In this document: piece by piece, positions 8,787 through 17,594 of the stretch
Layout of the letters: every line of letters starts with the position of its first letter
Position numbering within the stretch: the stretch's first letter is position 1
Origin: CAMAVH01 sp036500145
GTDB lineage: Bacteria; Pseudomonadota; Alphaproteobacteria; SMXQ01
Length of the DNA stretch: 64,000 bases
Direction of reading: 5' to 3'
NCBI GenBank assembly: GCA_036500145.1
Contig: DASYCO010000057.1
Coordinates: forward strand, 1 to 64,000
Translations under genes and position numbers: made by a program
The notes under the pieces: model-generated
Database searches by the model: none
What the model was told of the DNA's origin: nothing
The model's input: the letters and a program-made list of their open reading frames with translations, nothing else

Positions 8787-9747
8787 GGCCGTAGGCTCCG
8801 GGGCCCGGCACGCTCTGGTGGAAGCGCAGCTTCTGCACGTATTCCATCGGGTTCTTCGGCTTCACCCAGGCGCCCTCGGGGCGGTTCAGCCAGTCGTAGA
8901 GGCGCGTCAGCAGGAAGCGCAGCGCGGCGCCGCGCGCCAGCGTCGGCAGGGCGGCGAGCTCGTCGGGCGTGATCGGCCGCACGTCGCGGTAGGCCGACAG
9001 CATGGAGCGCGCCTTGGAGATGTTGAACATCCCGTCCGGCTCGAAGCACCAGGCGTTCAGGCAGATCGCCAGGTCGTAGGCGAGCAGGTCGTTGCAGGCG
9101 AAGTAGAAGTCGATGACGCCCGACAGCTTCTCGTTGAGGAAGAAGACGTTGTCGGGAAACAGGTCGGCATGGATGATGCCGGCGGGCAGCGCCGTCTGCG
9201 CCGGCCAGTTGGTGGAGAGCCAGGTGACCTCCGCCTCGATCAGCCCTTCGAGGCCGGGGGCGACGTCGTTGGCCAGCGTCTTGGTCTCGGCATGGAGCCG
9301 CTGCCAGCCGTCGAGCGACAGCGCGTTGGGCCGCTTCAGCGCGAAGCCCTCGCTCGCCAGGTGCATCTCGGCCATGGCGCGGCCGAGGCTGGCGCAATGG
9401 CCGGGCAGGATGCGGCGCGGCGACATGCCGGCGAGGAAGCTGACGATGGCGGCGGGCCGGCCGGCGAGGGTGCGCAGGGCCTGGCCGTCGCGGCCGTGCA
9501 GCGGCGTTGGGCAGGCGATGCCCTTGGCCGCGAGATGGTCCATCAGGCCGAGGAAGAAGGGCAGGTCGGCAGGCGCCACGCGCTTCTCGTAGAGCGTCAG
9601 GATGTAGCTGGCGCGGTCGGTCTGCAGCAGGAAGTTGGAGTTCTCGACGCCCTCGGCGATGCCCTTGTAGGACTGCAGCGCGCCAAGGTCGTAGGCGGCG
9701 AGGAACGCGGCAAGGTCTTCGTCGCTGACTTCGGTATAGACGGCCAT
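8779..9747 (-). CDS. thrB: Homoserine kinase, APH-fold type
   Basis: A 322-residue kinase of the aminoglycoside-phosphotransferase fold, the type of ThrB used by alphaproteobacteria and pseudomonads instead of the GHMP-kinase ThrB. It phosphorylates homoserine for threonine synthesis, supplying ThrC. Family motifs are seen: the ATP site GIAEGVENSNFLLQT, the Brenner motif IIHADLFPDNVFF (catalytic Asp) and the metal-binding GVIDFYFACNDLLAYDLA. The length matches the family. It sits 41 bp downstream of ispH and overlaps rnhA by 8 bp. Confidence 0.95.
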   Translation of the reverse strand: MAVYTEVSDEDLAAFLAAYDLGALQSYKGIAEGVENSNFLLQTDRASYILTLYEKRVAPADLPFFLGLMDHLAAKGIACPTPLHGRDGQALRTLAGRPAAIVSFLAGMSPRRILPGHCASLGRAMAEMHLASEGFALKRPNALSLDGWQRLHAETKTLANDVAPGLEGLIEAEVTWLSTNWPAQTALPAGIIHADLFPDNVFFLNEKLSGVIDFYFACNDLLAYDLAICLNAWCFEPDGMFNISKARSMLSAYRDVRPITPDELAALPTLARGAALRFLLTRLYDWLNRPEGAWVKPKNPMEYVQKLRFHQSVPGPGAYGLD

Positions 9748-9788
9748 GAGCTTCGGTTCTGTTCTTCGCGTCGTTCGTAAATGGCCGG

Positions 9789-10754
9789 CTAGCTGGCGAG
9801 CGCCTTGGGCAGGCTGAAGATGACGTCTTCGCGCGTCACGCTGACTTCTTCAAGCGAAACGTCGAAATGGGTCTGCAGGGCGCGGATCACGTCCTGCACG
9901 AGGATCTCGGGGGCGGAGGCGCCGGCGGTGACGCCGAGGCTGCGCACGCCCTGGAGCTTTTCCCATGGGATTTCGGCGGCGGTCTGCACCAGCACGCTGA
10001 CTTTGCAGCCGAGCTGGGCGGCGAGCTCGACCAGCCGCTTGCTGTTGGACGAATTGGGCGCGCCGACCACCAGGATGGCTTCGCAGCGTTCGGCGATGGC
10101 CTTCACCGCCTGCTGGCGGTTGGTGGTGGCGTAGCAGATGTCGGCCTTGCCGGGCCCCTTGATGGCGGGGAAGCGGCGCGTCAGCACGGCGATGATCTCG
10201 GCGGTGTCGTCGACCGACAGGGTCGTCTGGGTCGCGTAGGCGACGTTGGCCGGGTCGCGCGGCTGCACGGCCTCGGCGTCGGCGACGCTTTCGATCAGCG
10301 TCATGGCGCCGGGCGGCACCTGGCCCATGGTGCCCTCGACCTCCGGATGGCCGGCATGGCCGATCAGCAGCACCTCGCGGCCCTGGAAATGGTGGCGGCT
10401 GGCCTCGGAATGGACCTTGCTGACCAGCGGGCAGGTGGCGTCGAGCGCCGCCAGGCCGCGGTCCTCCGCCGCGGCGACCACCGACTTGGCGACGCCGTGG
10501 GCCGAGAAGATGACATGGGCCGATTCTTGGCCAGGAAGAGGGGCGGGGATCTCGTCCAGCTCGTCGACGAAGACGGCGCCCTTGGCGCGCAGGCTGTCGA
10601 CCACATGCTTGTTGTGCACGATCTCGTGGCGCACGTAGACCGGCGCGCCGTAGCGGACCAGGGCCTGCTCGACGATCTGGATCGCCCGGTCCACGCCGGC
10701 GCAGAAGCCGCGCGGGCTGGCGAGGAGGACGGTGAGGGCCGGCTTGTCGGACAT
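9789..10754 (-). CDS. ispH: 4-hydroxy-3-methylbut-2-enyl diphosphate reductase
   Basis: A 321-residue [4Fe-4S] enzyme, the last step of the MEP isoprenoid pathway, making IPP and DMAPP. The three cluster cysteines are C18 (SPRGFCAGVDRA), C108 (LDATCPLVSK) and the one in DICYATTNRQ. Substrate-binding residues are visible in HEIVHNKHVV, GHAGHPEVEGT and VVGAPNSSNSKRL. It is first in the minus-strand run with thrB and rnhA. ispE, another gene of the pathway, is at 58.7 kb. The ATG is about 200 bp from the divergent CDGSH gene. Confidence 0.97.
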   Translation of the reverse strand: MSDKPALTVLLASPRGFCAGVDRAIQIVEQALVRYGAPVYVRHEIVHNKHVVDSLRAKGAVFVDELDEIPAPLPGQESAHVIFSAHGVAKSVVAAAEDRGLAALDATCPLVSKVHSEASRHHFQGREVLLIGHAGHPEVEGTMGQVPPGAMTLIESVADAEAVQPRDPANVAYATQTTLSVDDTAEIIAVLTRRFPAIKGPGKADICYATTNRQQAVKAIAERCEAILVVGAPNSSNSKRLVELAAQLGCKVSVLVQTAAEIPWEKLQGVRSLGVTAGASAPEILVQDVIRALQTHFDVSLEEVSVTREDVIFSLPKALAS

Positions 10755-10951
10755 ATGGCCTTGAGGGCTGGTTTGGGTGGGCCGGAGCGCCGGAACGCCG
10801 CAAAATGGCGGAAATCCCAGGAAAAACAGGCGACTTGCGCGTTCCTACCCGACAAGGTAGTAACCCACCGGACGCAAACAAGCAATTTCCGCGCGTTTCC
10901 GGCGCTTCGGCCTGCCCGAAGCCCTCAAATCCGCTTCTAAAGGACCCGCCC

Positions 10952-11191
10952 ATGGCCGAACCGGCGATGCCGCGCGACAACTACTATGCGGTCGATCTCG
11001 AGCCCGGCCAGGAATACTGGTGGTGCGCCTGCGGCTACAGCAAGACCCAGCCGTTCTGCGACGGCTCGCACAAGGGCACCGAGTTCGTCCCGAAGATGAT
11101 CAAGGTCGGCGAGGCCATGACGTTGTATCTTTGCGGCTGCAAGCGCACCCAGGACGCGCCCTACTGCGACGGCATGCACGCGCTGCTGTAA
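10952..11191 (+). CDS. CDGSH iron-sulfur protein with two CDGSH motifs (CISD3/Miner2-like)
   Basis: I start it at the ATG at 10952 (MAEPAMPRDNYY), giving 79 residues; the longer in-frame ORF starts inside the divergent promoter region. Two motifs of the form CxCx2(S/T)x3PxCDGxH are seen: CACGYSKTQPFCDGSH and CGCKRTQDAPYCDGMH. Each would hold a [2Fe-2S] cluster with 3 Cys and 1 His ligands. The second has Met where Ser/Ala/Thr is usual. Two motifs in one short chain is the layout of mitochondrial CISD3/Miner2 and its bacterial relatives. It is divergent from ispH, itself an Fe-S enzyme. Function in bacteria is unclear. Confidence 0.88.
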   Translation: MAEPAMPRDNYYAVDLEPGQEYWWCACGYSKTQPFCDGSHKGTEFVPKMIKVGEAMTLYLCGCKRTQDAPYCDGMHALL

Positions 11192-11222
11192 TTTCCGACC
11201 GCTTTTCCCCAGGATGGTACCG

Positions 11223-11777
11223 ATGCGTTTCGCCCCCCAGTTGCTCCGCCCGCTTCGCGTCATCCTGCCGCTGCTGCTGATCGGGGGCGCGCTCGCCGCC
11301 TGCGATCCCTTCAAGAACAACAACACGCAGTTCGCCTGCCCGCGCTTCGGCGGCCTGGAGACGGCGACCCAGCAGGTCAAGTTCCGCCCCGGCGAAGGCC
11401 GCGACCTGACCGACGTCATGTACACGGTGAAGCTCGCCGGCGTGTCGCTGAACTGCGAGTACGACAACAAGGGCGTGGCCATGACCGCGCATGTCGGCTT
11501 CTCGCTTGAGCTCGGCGCCGCCAACCCGGACCGCAACGCCAGCTTCGAGTATTTCGTCGCGATCACCGATCCGGACAGCAAGGTGCTGGCGCGGCAGAGC
11601 TTCCCAGTGTCGCTCAGCTTCCCGCCCAACGTCGGCTACGTCGAGAAGGCCGACGAGCTCGACCAGCGCATCCCGCTGCCGATCGGCCGTTCCGCCTCGG
11701 GCTATCAGGTCATCGTCGGCCTGCAGCTCAGCGAAGCCGAACTGGAATACAACCGCCAGAACGCCACCAAGCGCTGA
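11223..11777 (+). CDS. Hypothetical lipoprotein
   Basis: I do not recognise this protein. From the ATG at 11223 (MRFAPQLL; an ATG at 11214 is the alternative) it has a signal peptide with the lipobox LAAC, so the mature chain starts CDPFKNNNTQFACPRFGG. A second cysteine pair (CPRFGG and LNCEYDN) could form a disulfide. The body is mostly beta-rich and soluble (VMYTVKLAGVSLNCEYDNKG, FEYFVAITDPDSKVLARQSF). It is 31 bp after the CDGSH gene and ends before a strong terminator. It is likely an envelope protein of unknown role. Confidence 0.75.
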   Translation: MRFAPQLLRPLRVILPLLLIGGALAACDPFKNNNTQFACPRFGGLETATQQVKFRPGEGRDLTDVMYTVKLAGVSLNCEYDNKGVAMTAHVGFSLELGAANPDRNASFEYFVAITDPDSKVLARQSFPVSLSFPPNVGYVEKADELDQRIPLPIGRSASGYQVIVGLQLSEAELEYNRQNATKR

Positions 11778-11799
11778 CCGGCGATCCCTGGAGTCGACG

Positions 11800-11829
11800 A
11801 AAAAGGCCCGGATTCCGGGGCCTTTTTCG
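11800..11829 (+). terminator. Rho-independent terminator
   Basis: A stem of AAAAAGGCCC with GGGGCCTTTTT around GGATTCC, followed by a T run. It closes the CDGSH/lipoprotein unit and insulates the gcv promoter just downstream. Confidence 0.8.
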
Positions 11830-11878
11830 TTTCACGTCAAAATCCTGTGGATGAAACGATTCCCATGCTGCGCTGCGA

Positions 11879-11906
11879 TTGACCCCTTGGGGCGCTCGTC
11901 TACAAT
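11879..11906 (+). promoter_or_regulatory. Sigma-70-type promoter of the gcv operon
   Basis: TTGACC, a 16 bp spacer and TACAAT are seen, close to the sigma-70 consensus. A start near 11913 would begin the transcript about 15 nt before the first glycine aptamer. Confidence 0.65.
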
Positions 11907-11928
11907 GCCCATCTAGCGATCAGACGAT

Positions 11929-12152
11929 CTCTGCGGGAGAGACCGCCGGCTTTGGCCCTGGATTGAAGGGGCAAGGCGCAGGCGGAGCCGAAGGAGCAAC
12001 CGCCCCGGAAACTCTCAGGCAAAAGAACCGTAGAGGGATGATGCTCTGGAAAGCGGACGTCGCCATGTTTGGCGAAGTCCCACCGACGAGGTAACGCCGT
12101 CGCTGTCCCGCCAGGGATGCGATGGACGAATCTTTCAGGTCCGAGGACAGAG
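11929..12152 (+). ncRNA. Tandem glycine riboswitch (two aptamers)
   Basis: Two aptamers lie head to tail before gcvT. Aptamer 1 (11929-12035) has P1 strands CTCTGCGG / CCGTAGAG, the conserved GCCGAAGGAGCAAC loop and the AAACTCTCAGGCAAAAGAAC core. Aptamer 2 (12044-12152) has P1 CTCTG / CAGAG, the CCACCGACGAGGTAACGCC core and CTTTCAGGTCCGAGGACAG. The linker is 8 nt, as in known tandem glycine switches, which bind glycine and turn on the gcv operon. A hairpin at 12155-12182 (GGCTGCCAGC / GCTGGGCAGCC) follows without a T run, so control is more likely at translation or by Rho than by an intrinsic terminator. Confidence 0.93.
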
Positions 12153-12216
12153 GGGGCTGCCAGCACGACTCGCTGGGCAGCCACGACTCTGAATCGGACC
12201 GAAGGGATCGCCCACC

Positions 12217-13338
12217 TTGTCATCTGCCGAACAGTCCGCCGAGACACTCCAGCGCACGTCGCTGCATGCCCTGCATCTTTCGCTCGGCGGCAAGATGGTG
12301 CCTTTCGCCGGCTACGACATGCCGGTCCAGTATCCCGACGGGATCATGGCCGAGCATCAGCATTGCCGCGCCCAGGCCGGTCTGTTCGACGTCTCGCACA
12401 TGGGCCAGGTCCGGCTCACCGGCCCCGATGCCGCGAAAGCTTTGGAAACGCTGGTCCCCGGCGACCTGCAGGCGCTGAAGCCCGGCGAGATGCGCTACAC
12501 GCTCTTCACCAGCGAGACCGGCGGCATCCTCGACGACCTCATTGTCACCAACGCCGGCGACCATCTCTTCGTCGTCGTCAACGCGGCCTGCAAGGCGCAG
12601 GACGTGGCGCACATGAAGGCCAAGCTGCCGCCCTCCATCAAGGTCGAGGAACTGACCGACCGGGCGCTGCTGGCGCTGCAGGGCCCGGCGGCGGCGGCCG
12701 TGATGGCGCGCTTCGCCCCCGAGGCCGGCAAGCTGCGCTTCATGACGGCGTCGGCCATGACGGTCAACGGCGTCGCCTGCTTCGTCACCCGCTCGGGCTA
12801 CACCGGCGAGGATGGCTTCGAGATCTCCGTGCCGAACGGCTCGGCCGAGGCCCTGGCCAAGGCGCTGCTCGCCGAGCCGGAGGTGAAGCCCATCGGCCTA
12901 GGCGCGCGCGACACGCTGCGCCTGGAGGCCGGGCTCTGCCTCTACGGCCATGACATCGACCAGGCCACCACGCCCATCGAGGCGGGCCTCGCCTGGGCCG
13001 TCGGCAAGCGCCGCCGCGAGGAAGGCGGCTTTCCCGGCGCCGACATGATCCTCGCCCATCTCAAGGGCGGCGCGCCGCGCCGCCGCGTCGGCCTGCGCCC
13101 CGAAGGCCGCGCGCCGGCCCGCGAGCACACCGAAATCCACGGCGACGACGAGCGTGCGCTGGGCGAAGTCACCTCCGGCGGCTTCGGCCCCACGGTCGGC
13201 GGCCCCATCGCCATGGGCTACGTCGAAGCCGCCTACGCCAAGCCCGGCACCATCGTGCAGCTCGTCGTGCGCGGCACGCCGCGCCCGGCGCAGGTCGTGG
13301 CCATGCCTTTCGTGCCCAACCGCTATTTCAAACCCTAG
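12217..13338 (+). CDS. gcvT: Glycine cleavage system T protein (aminomethyltransferase)
   Basis: A 373-residue tetrahydrofolate-dependent enzyme that releases ammonia from the aminomethyl-lipoyl H protein and forms 5,10-methylene-THF. The TTG at 12217 (MSSAEQSAETLQ) is chosen because GAAGGGAT lies 8-10 nt upstream, outside the riboswitch. The family signatures are LHALHLSLGGKMVPFAGYDM, GLFDVSHMGQ, and RSGYTGEDGFEISVP, with the GLGARDTLRLEAGLCLYGHD catalytic-Asp region. It is first in the gcvT-H-PA-PB operon under the glycine riboswitch. Length is normal. Confidence 0.96.
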   Translation: MSSAEQSAETLQRTSLHALHLSLGGKMVPFAGYDMPVQYPDGIMAEHQHCRAQAGLFDVSHMGQVRLTGPDAAKALETLVPGDLQALKPGEMRYTLFTSETGGILDDLIVTNAGDHLFVVVNAACKAQDVAHMKAKLPPSIKVEELTDRALLALQGPAAAAVMARFAPEAGKLRFMTASAMTVNGVACFVTRSGYTGEDGFEISVPNGSAEALAKALLAEPEVKPIGLGARDTLRLEAGLCLYGHDIDQATTPIEAGLAWAVGKRRREEGGFPGADMILAHLKGGAPRRRVGLRPEGRAPAREHTEIHGDDERALGEVTSGGFGPTVGGPIAMGYVEAAYAKPGTIVQLVVRGTPRPAQVVAMPFVPNRYFKP

Positions 13339-13354
13339 ACGCGAGACCCATCCC

Positions 13355-13732
13355 ATGAGCGAGACGAAATACACGCAAGAACACGAATGGATCCGTGTCG
13401 AGGGCGACGTCGGCACCGTCGGCATCACCGACTATGCCCAGGGCCAGCTCGGCGACGTGGTCTATGTCGAGCTGCCGGCCGTCGGCAAGGCGGTGAAGCA
13501 GGGCGGCGACATGGCCGTGGTCGAATCGGTGAAGGCGGCGAGCGAAGTCTACGCCCCCGTCAGCGGCGAGGTCGTCGGCGTGAACGACGCGCTGACCGGC
13601 GCGCCCGAGACCGTCAACGCCGACGCGGCCGGCAAGGGCTGGTTCGTCAAGATCAAGCTCGGCGACAGGAGCCAGCTCGACGCCCTGATGGACGAAGCCG
13701 CCTACAAGAAATTCCTATCTGATCTCGGCTAA
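13355..13732 (+). CDS. gcvH: Glycine cleavage system H protein (lipoyl carrier)
   Basis: A 125-residue lipoyl carrier that shuttles the aminomethyl group between the P and T proteins. The start MSETKYTQEHEWIRVEGDVG and the lipoylation site VVESVKAASEVYAPVSGEVV (Lys in ESVKA) are clear. It lies 16 bp downstream of gcvT in the same operon. The length is typical. Confidence 0.97.
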   Translation: MSETKYTQEHEWIRVEGDVGTVGITDYAQGQLGDVVYVELPAVGKAVKQGGDMAVVESVKAASEVYAPVSGEVVGVNDALTGAPETVNADAAGKGWFVKIKLGDRSQLDALMDEAAYKKFLSDLG

Positions 13733-13751
13733 GGCCAAAGGACGAAGACCC

Positions 13752-15098
13752 ATGCGCTACCTGCCGCTCACCGCCGACGACCGCCGCGCCATGCTGGGCG
13801 CCATCGGCGCCAAAACCATCGACGACCTCTTTGTCGACGTGCCAGTCTCGGCGCGGCTGGCCAAGCCGGTCGACCTGCCGCCCCACGCGGGCGAGCTGGA
13901 AGTGGAGCGCGCCTTGAGCGCGCTCGCCGCCAAGAACCTGGCGGCGGGGCAGGCCCAGGCGAGCTTCGTGGGCGCCGGGGCCTATCGCCATCATGTGCCC
14001 GCCGCCGTCGACCACCTGATCCAGCGCGGCGAGTTCCTGACGGCCTACACGCCCTATCAGCCGGAAATCTCGCAGGGCACCCTGCAGATGCTGTTCGAAT
14101 TCCAGAGCCAGGTGGCGCTCGTCACCGGCATGGAAGTGGCGAACGCCTCCATGTACGACGGCGCGACCTCGGCGGCCGAAGCGGTGCTGATGGCGCGGCG
14201 CACGGTGAAGCGCGAGAAGGTGGTGCTCTCCGCAGCGCTCCATCCGCACTATCGCGAGACGATCCAGACCTTCGCGCGCTACAGCGACGGCGAGATCGTC
14301 GTGAACGCGCCCGATCCGACCAAGGACGAAGACCTCGCGGCGCTCATCGACGAGCAGACTGCCTGCCTCGTCGTGCAGAACCCCGACGTCTTCGGCCGCA
14401 TCCGCGATCTCTCGCCGCTCGCCCGCGCGTGCCAGGCCAAGGGCGCGCTGCTGGTCGCGGTGGTCACGGAAGTCGTCTCGCTCGGCGCCATCGTGCCGCC
14501 CGGCGAGATGGGCGCAGACATCGTGGTGGCCGAGGGCCAGTCCATCGGCAACGGCCTCAACTTCGGCGGGCCCTATGTCGGCCTGTTCGCCACGCGCGAG
14601 AAATACATCCGCCAGATGCCGGGCCGCCTCGCCGGCCAGACGGTCGACGCCGACGGCAAGCGCGGCTTCGTGCTGACGCTCTCGACGCGCGAGCAGCATA
14701 TCCGCCGCGAGAAGGCGACCAGCAACATCTGCACCAATGCCGGCCTCTGCGCGCTCGCCTTCACCATCCACATGGCGCTGCTGGGCAGCGAGGGCCTGCG
14801 CCAGCTGGCGCGGCTCAACCATGCCAAGGCCGTGCAGCTCGCCGACCGGCTCGCGGGCGTATCCGGCGCGAAGCTGCTCAACGACAGCTTCTTCAACGAA
14901 TTCACCGTCCGCCTGCCGAAGCCGGCGGCGCCGGTCGTCGAGGCGCTCGCCGCCAAGGGCATATTGGCCGGCGTGCCGCTCTCGCGGCTCTATCCGGGCG
15001 AGGCCAAGCTCGCCAACGACCTGCTCGTCGCCGTCACCGAGACGACGACCGAGGAGCAGATGGATCTTCTCGTCTCCGGCTTGAAGGGAGCGCTGTGA
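13752..15098 (+). CDS. gcvPA: Glycine dehydrogenase (decarboxylating) subunit 1
   Basis: A 448-residue N-terminal half of the split P protein, which with GcvPB decarboxylates glycine and transfers the aminomethyl group to GcvH. Family stretches are seen: FVGAGAYRHHVPAAVDHLIQ, AYTPYQPEISQGTLQMLFEF, ASMYDGATSAAEA and FGGPYVGLFATREKYIRQMP. The split PA/PB form is the one found in many alphaproteobacteria, Firmicutes and archaea. The stop overlaps the gcvPB start (TGATG), so the two are coupled. Confidence 0.97.
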   Translation: MRYLPLTADDRRAMLGAIGAKTIDDLFVDVPVSARLAKPVDLPPHAGELEVERALSALAAKNLAAGQAQASFVGAGAYRHHVPAAVDHLIQRGEFLTAYTPYQPEISQGTLQMLFEFQSQVALVTGMEVANASMYDGATSAAEAVLMARRTVKREKVVLSAALHPHYRETIQTFARYSDGEIVVNAPDPTKDEDLAALIDEQTACLVVQNPDVFGRIRDLSPLARACQAKGALLVAVVTEVVSLGAIVPPGEMGADIVVAEGQSIGNGLNFGGPYVGLFATREKYIRQMPGRLAGQTVDADGKRGFVLTLSTREQHIRREKATSNICTNAGLCALAFTIHMALLGSEGLRQLARLNHAKAVQLADRLAGVSGAKLLNDSFFNEFTVRLPKPAAPVVEALAAKGILAGVPLSRLYPGEAKLANDLLVAVTETTTEEQMDLLVSGLKGAL

Positions 15099-16669
15099 TG
15101 CCCGACTTTACGCATGATGCGCGCAACACGCACAAGGACAGCCCGGCCGTGATCGGCGCCCATCCCGGCACCGCGACCGGCAACCGCGCCCTGATGATCG
15201 AGGAGCAGCTGCTGTTCGAGCAAGGCGAGCCGGCGCGCTGCGGCGTCGATCTGCCCGAGCCGCCGAAGGTCGCGGACCGTTTGGGCGGCCTGGCACGCAA
15301 GAGTGATCTCGGTTTGCCGGGCCTCTCGGAGCCGCAGGTCATCCGCCACTTCACGCGCCTGAGCCAGAAGAACTACTCGATCGACACGGGCCTGTTCCCG
15401 CTCGGCTCCTGCACCATGAAGCACAACCCGCGCCTCAACGAGAAGCTGGCGCGCCTGCCGGGCTTCGGCGACCTGCATCCGATGCAGCCGGTCTCCACCG
15501 TGCAGGGCGCGCTGGAGCTGATCGACACCCTCGCCCATTGGCTCAAGACGCTCACCGGCATGCCCGCCGTCGCCATGACGCCCGCCGCCGGCGCGCACGG
15601 CGAGTTCTGCGGCCTGCTGACCATCCGCGCCGCCCACGAGGCCAAGGGCGACGCGCGCCGGCGCGTGCTGGTGCCCGAATCGGCGCACGGCACCAACCCG
15701 GCGACGGCGGCGGCCTGCGGCTACGAGGTCGAATCGATCCCGGCGACGCCGCGCGGCCGCGTCGACCTCGAAGCGCTGAAGGCCAAGCTCGGCCCCGACG
15801 TCGCCGCCATCATGGTGACGAACCCGAACACCTGCGGCCTCTTCGAGGACGAGGTGATCGCCATCGCCAAAGCGGCGCACGACCATGGCGCCTACTTCTA
15901 CTGCGACGGGGCCAACTTCAACGCCATCGTCGGCAAGGTGCGGCCGGCCGACCTCGGCGTCGACGTCATGCACATCAACCTGCACAAGACCTTCTCGACG
16001 CCGCATGGCGGCGGCGGCCCCGGCGCCGGCCCGGTGGTGCTGACGGCGGCCTTGGCGCCCTACGCGCCGACGCCCTGGGTCGTGCATGGGCCGAATGGGT
16101 TCGAGCTGATCGAGACGCCGGCAGGCGCCGCCAAGGCGTCCGTCGGCCGCCTCAAGGCCTTCCACGGCCAGATGGGCATGTTCGTGCGCGCCCTCGCCTA
16201 CATGATGAGCCACGGCAGCGACGGCCTGCGCCAGGTCGCCGAGGATGCCGTGCTCAACGCCAACTACCTGCTGGCGCGCCTGCGCGACGTCATGAGCCCG
16301 GCCTTCGGCGACGGTCCCTGCATGCATGAGGCGCTGTTCGACGACAAGTTCCTCGACGGCACCGGCGTCTCCACGCTCGACTTCGCCAAGGCGCTGATCG
16401 ACGAAGGCTTCCACCCGACGACGATTTACTTCCCGCTCGTGGTGCATGGCGCGATGCTGATGGAGCCGACGGAGACCGAGAGCAAGGAAAGCCTCGACCA
16501 GTTCGTCATGGCGCTGCGCTCGCTCGCCGAGAAGGCCAAGGCGGGCGAGGAGGCCTTCTTCCACGCCGCGCCGCGCCTGACGCCGCGCCGCCGGCTGGAC
16601 GAGACGGCGGCGGCCCGCAAGCCGGTCCTGCGCTGGCGCCCGCCGGCCCCGGCGCAGGCGGCGGAATGA
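15098..16669 (+). CDS. gcvPB: Glycine dehydrogenase (decarboxylating) subunit 2
   Basis: A 523-residue C-terminal half of the split P protein. The PLP-binding lysine is in HINLHKTFSTPHGGGGPGAG. Other conserved stretches are FPLGSCTMKHNPRLNEK, PAAGAHGEFCGLLTIRA, and PESAHGTNPATAAACGY. The ATG overlaps the gcvPA stop. It is the last gene of the operon and is closed by a strong terminator at 16698. The last 30 residues are a disordered Arg/Ala/Pro tail. Confidence 0.97.
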   Translation: MPDFTHDARNTHKDSPAVIGAHPGTATGNRALMIEEQLLFEQGEPARCGVDLPEPPKVADRLGGLARKSDLGLPGLSEPQVIRHFTRLSQKNYSIDTGLFPLGSCTMKHNPRLNEKLARLPGFGDLHPMQPVSTVQGALELIDTLAHWLKTLTGMPAVAMTPAAGAHGEFCGLLTIRAAHEAKGDARRRVLVPESAHGTNPATAAACGYEVESIPATPRGRVDLEALKAKLGPDVAAIMVTNPNTCGLFEDEVIAIAKAAHDHGAYFYCDGANFNAIVGKVRPADLGVDVMHINLHKTFSTPHGGGGPGAGPVVLTAALAPYAPTPWVVHGPNGFELIETPAGAAKASVGRLKAFHGQMGMFVRALAYMMSHGSDGLRQVAEDAVLNANYLLARLRDVMSPAFGDGPCMHEALFDDKFLDGTGVSTLDFAKALIDEGFHPTTIYFPLVVHGAMLMEPTETESKESLDQFVMALRSLAEKAKAGEEAFFHAAPRLTPRRRLDETAAARKPVLRWRPPAPAQAAE

Positions 16670-16697
16670 CCTGCGTTTCGCCCCGCAATCCCTGACG

Positions 16698-16729
16698 AAA
16701 AACCCCGCCTTTCCGGCGGGGTTTTTTTA
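16698..16729 (+). terminator. Rho-independent terminator of the gcv operon
   Basis: The stem AAACCCCGCC / GGCGGGGTTTTTTT with a TTTCC loop and a long T run follows the gcvPB stop by about 28 bp. Confidence 0.88.
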
Positions 16730-16844
16730 TATGGAGTGGTCGGTTTTTCATCCTGGGGAAAGGCAATCTTTCCTGTCCGTGAATTGACAGTGTCATGGGC
16801 CAGGCAGACCATGTGCTCAGAAAAACATCATGAGGGAGACGCAC

Positions 16845-17468
16845 ATGGCGACCGACCATAAGCCTCGGCACGGCCACGACGATCACGACTGGCACGCCGA
16901 CGACTACGTCCAGGAATGGTACGACAAGAACGAGAAGCGCGAGGAGCGCGGCGACATGCTGCGTGCGCTCATCGCGGCCAACGCGCCCTATCCGAAGGAC
17001 GCGCCCTTGCGCGTGATGGACGTCGGCGGCGGCTACGGCTTCGTCACCGGCGAGCTGCTGAAGATCTTCCCGCGCGCCGAGGTGACGCTGCAGGACTATT
17101 CGCAGCCCATGCTGGACCGCGCGCGCGACCATCTGAAGGCCCATGCCGGCCAGATCCACTATGCGCTGAGCGACCTTACCGACCCGACCTGGGCCAAGAA
17201 GGCCGTGGCCGAAGCCGGCGGAAAGCCGTTCGACCTGGTGGTCTCCTCCATCGCCATCCACAACCTGCGCGACCATGGCAAGATCGGCGCCGTCTACAAG
17301 GCGGTGAAGGACGTGCTGGTGCCGGGCGGCTGGTTCCTCAACGCCGACCACTTCGTCCATTCCGGCGGCAACGACGCCCACATCAAGATGATGCAGGACG
17401 CGGGCTACAAGCATGTCGCCTTGGTCGATGACGAGGGCCATTCGCCGCTGATGAAGGGCCAGGCCTAG
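16845..17468 (+). CDS. Class I SAM-dependent methyltransferase
   Basis: I choose the ATG at 16845 (MATDHKPRHG) because GAGGGAGACG lies just before it; an ATG at 16830 is also in frame. The 207-residue protein has motif I in VMDVGGGYGFVTGELL, the acidic loop in EVTLQDYSQPMLDRARDHLK, and motif IV in FDLVVSSIAIHNL. The first 20 residues are His/Asp-rich (RHGHDDHDWHADDY), which is unusual and may bind metal. Substrate unknown. It is a lone gene between the gcv operon and two DUF4168 genes. Confidence 0.85.
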   Translation: MATDHKPRHGHDDHDWHADDYVQEWYDKNEKREERGDMLRALIAANAPYPKDAPLRVMDVGGGYGFVTGELLKIFPRAEVTLQDYSQPMLDRARDHLKAHAGQIHYALSDLTDPTWAKKAVAEAGGKPFDLVVSSIAIHNLRDHGKIGAVYKAVKDVLVPGGWFLNADHFVHSGGNDAHIKMMQDAGYKHVALVDDEGHSPLMKGQA

Positions 17469-17594
17469 CCACTCTCCGATTCTCCGCGACGCGTTCCGGC
17501 GACGGTTCTTTCTGGGAATCTTGTCGCCGGGAACGTCGCCGGAGCGGTCTCGTTCCTCCTGTGGGTGGGGTTCACGCATAGGAGGGATATTTTC

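Noticed and set aside
11879..12094. Short ORF across the glycine riboswitch
   Set aside because: The stretch folds as the two aptamers; the ORF has no ribosome site or known domain.
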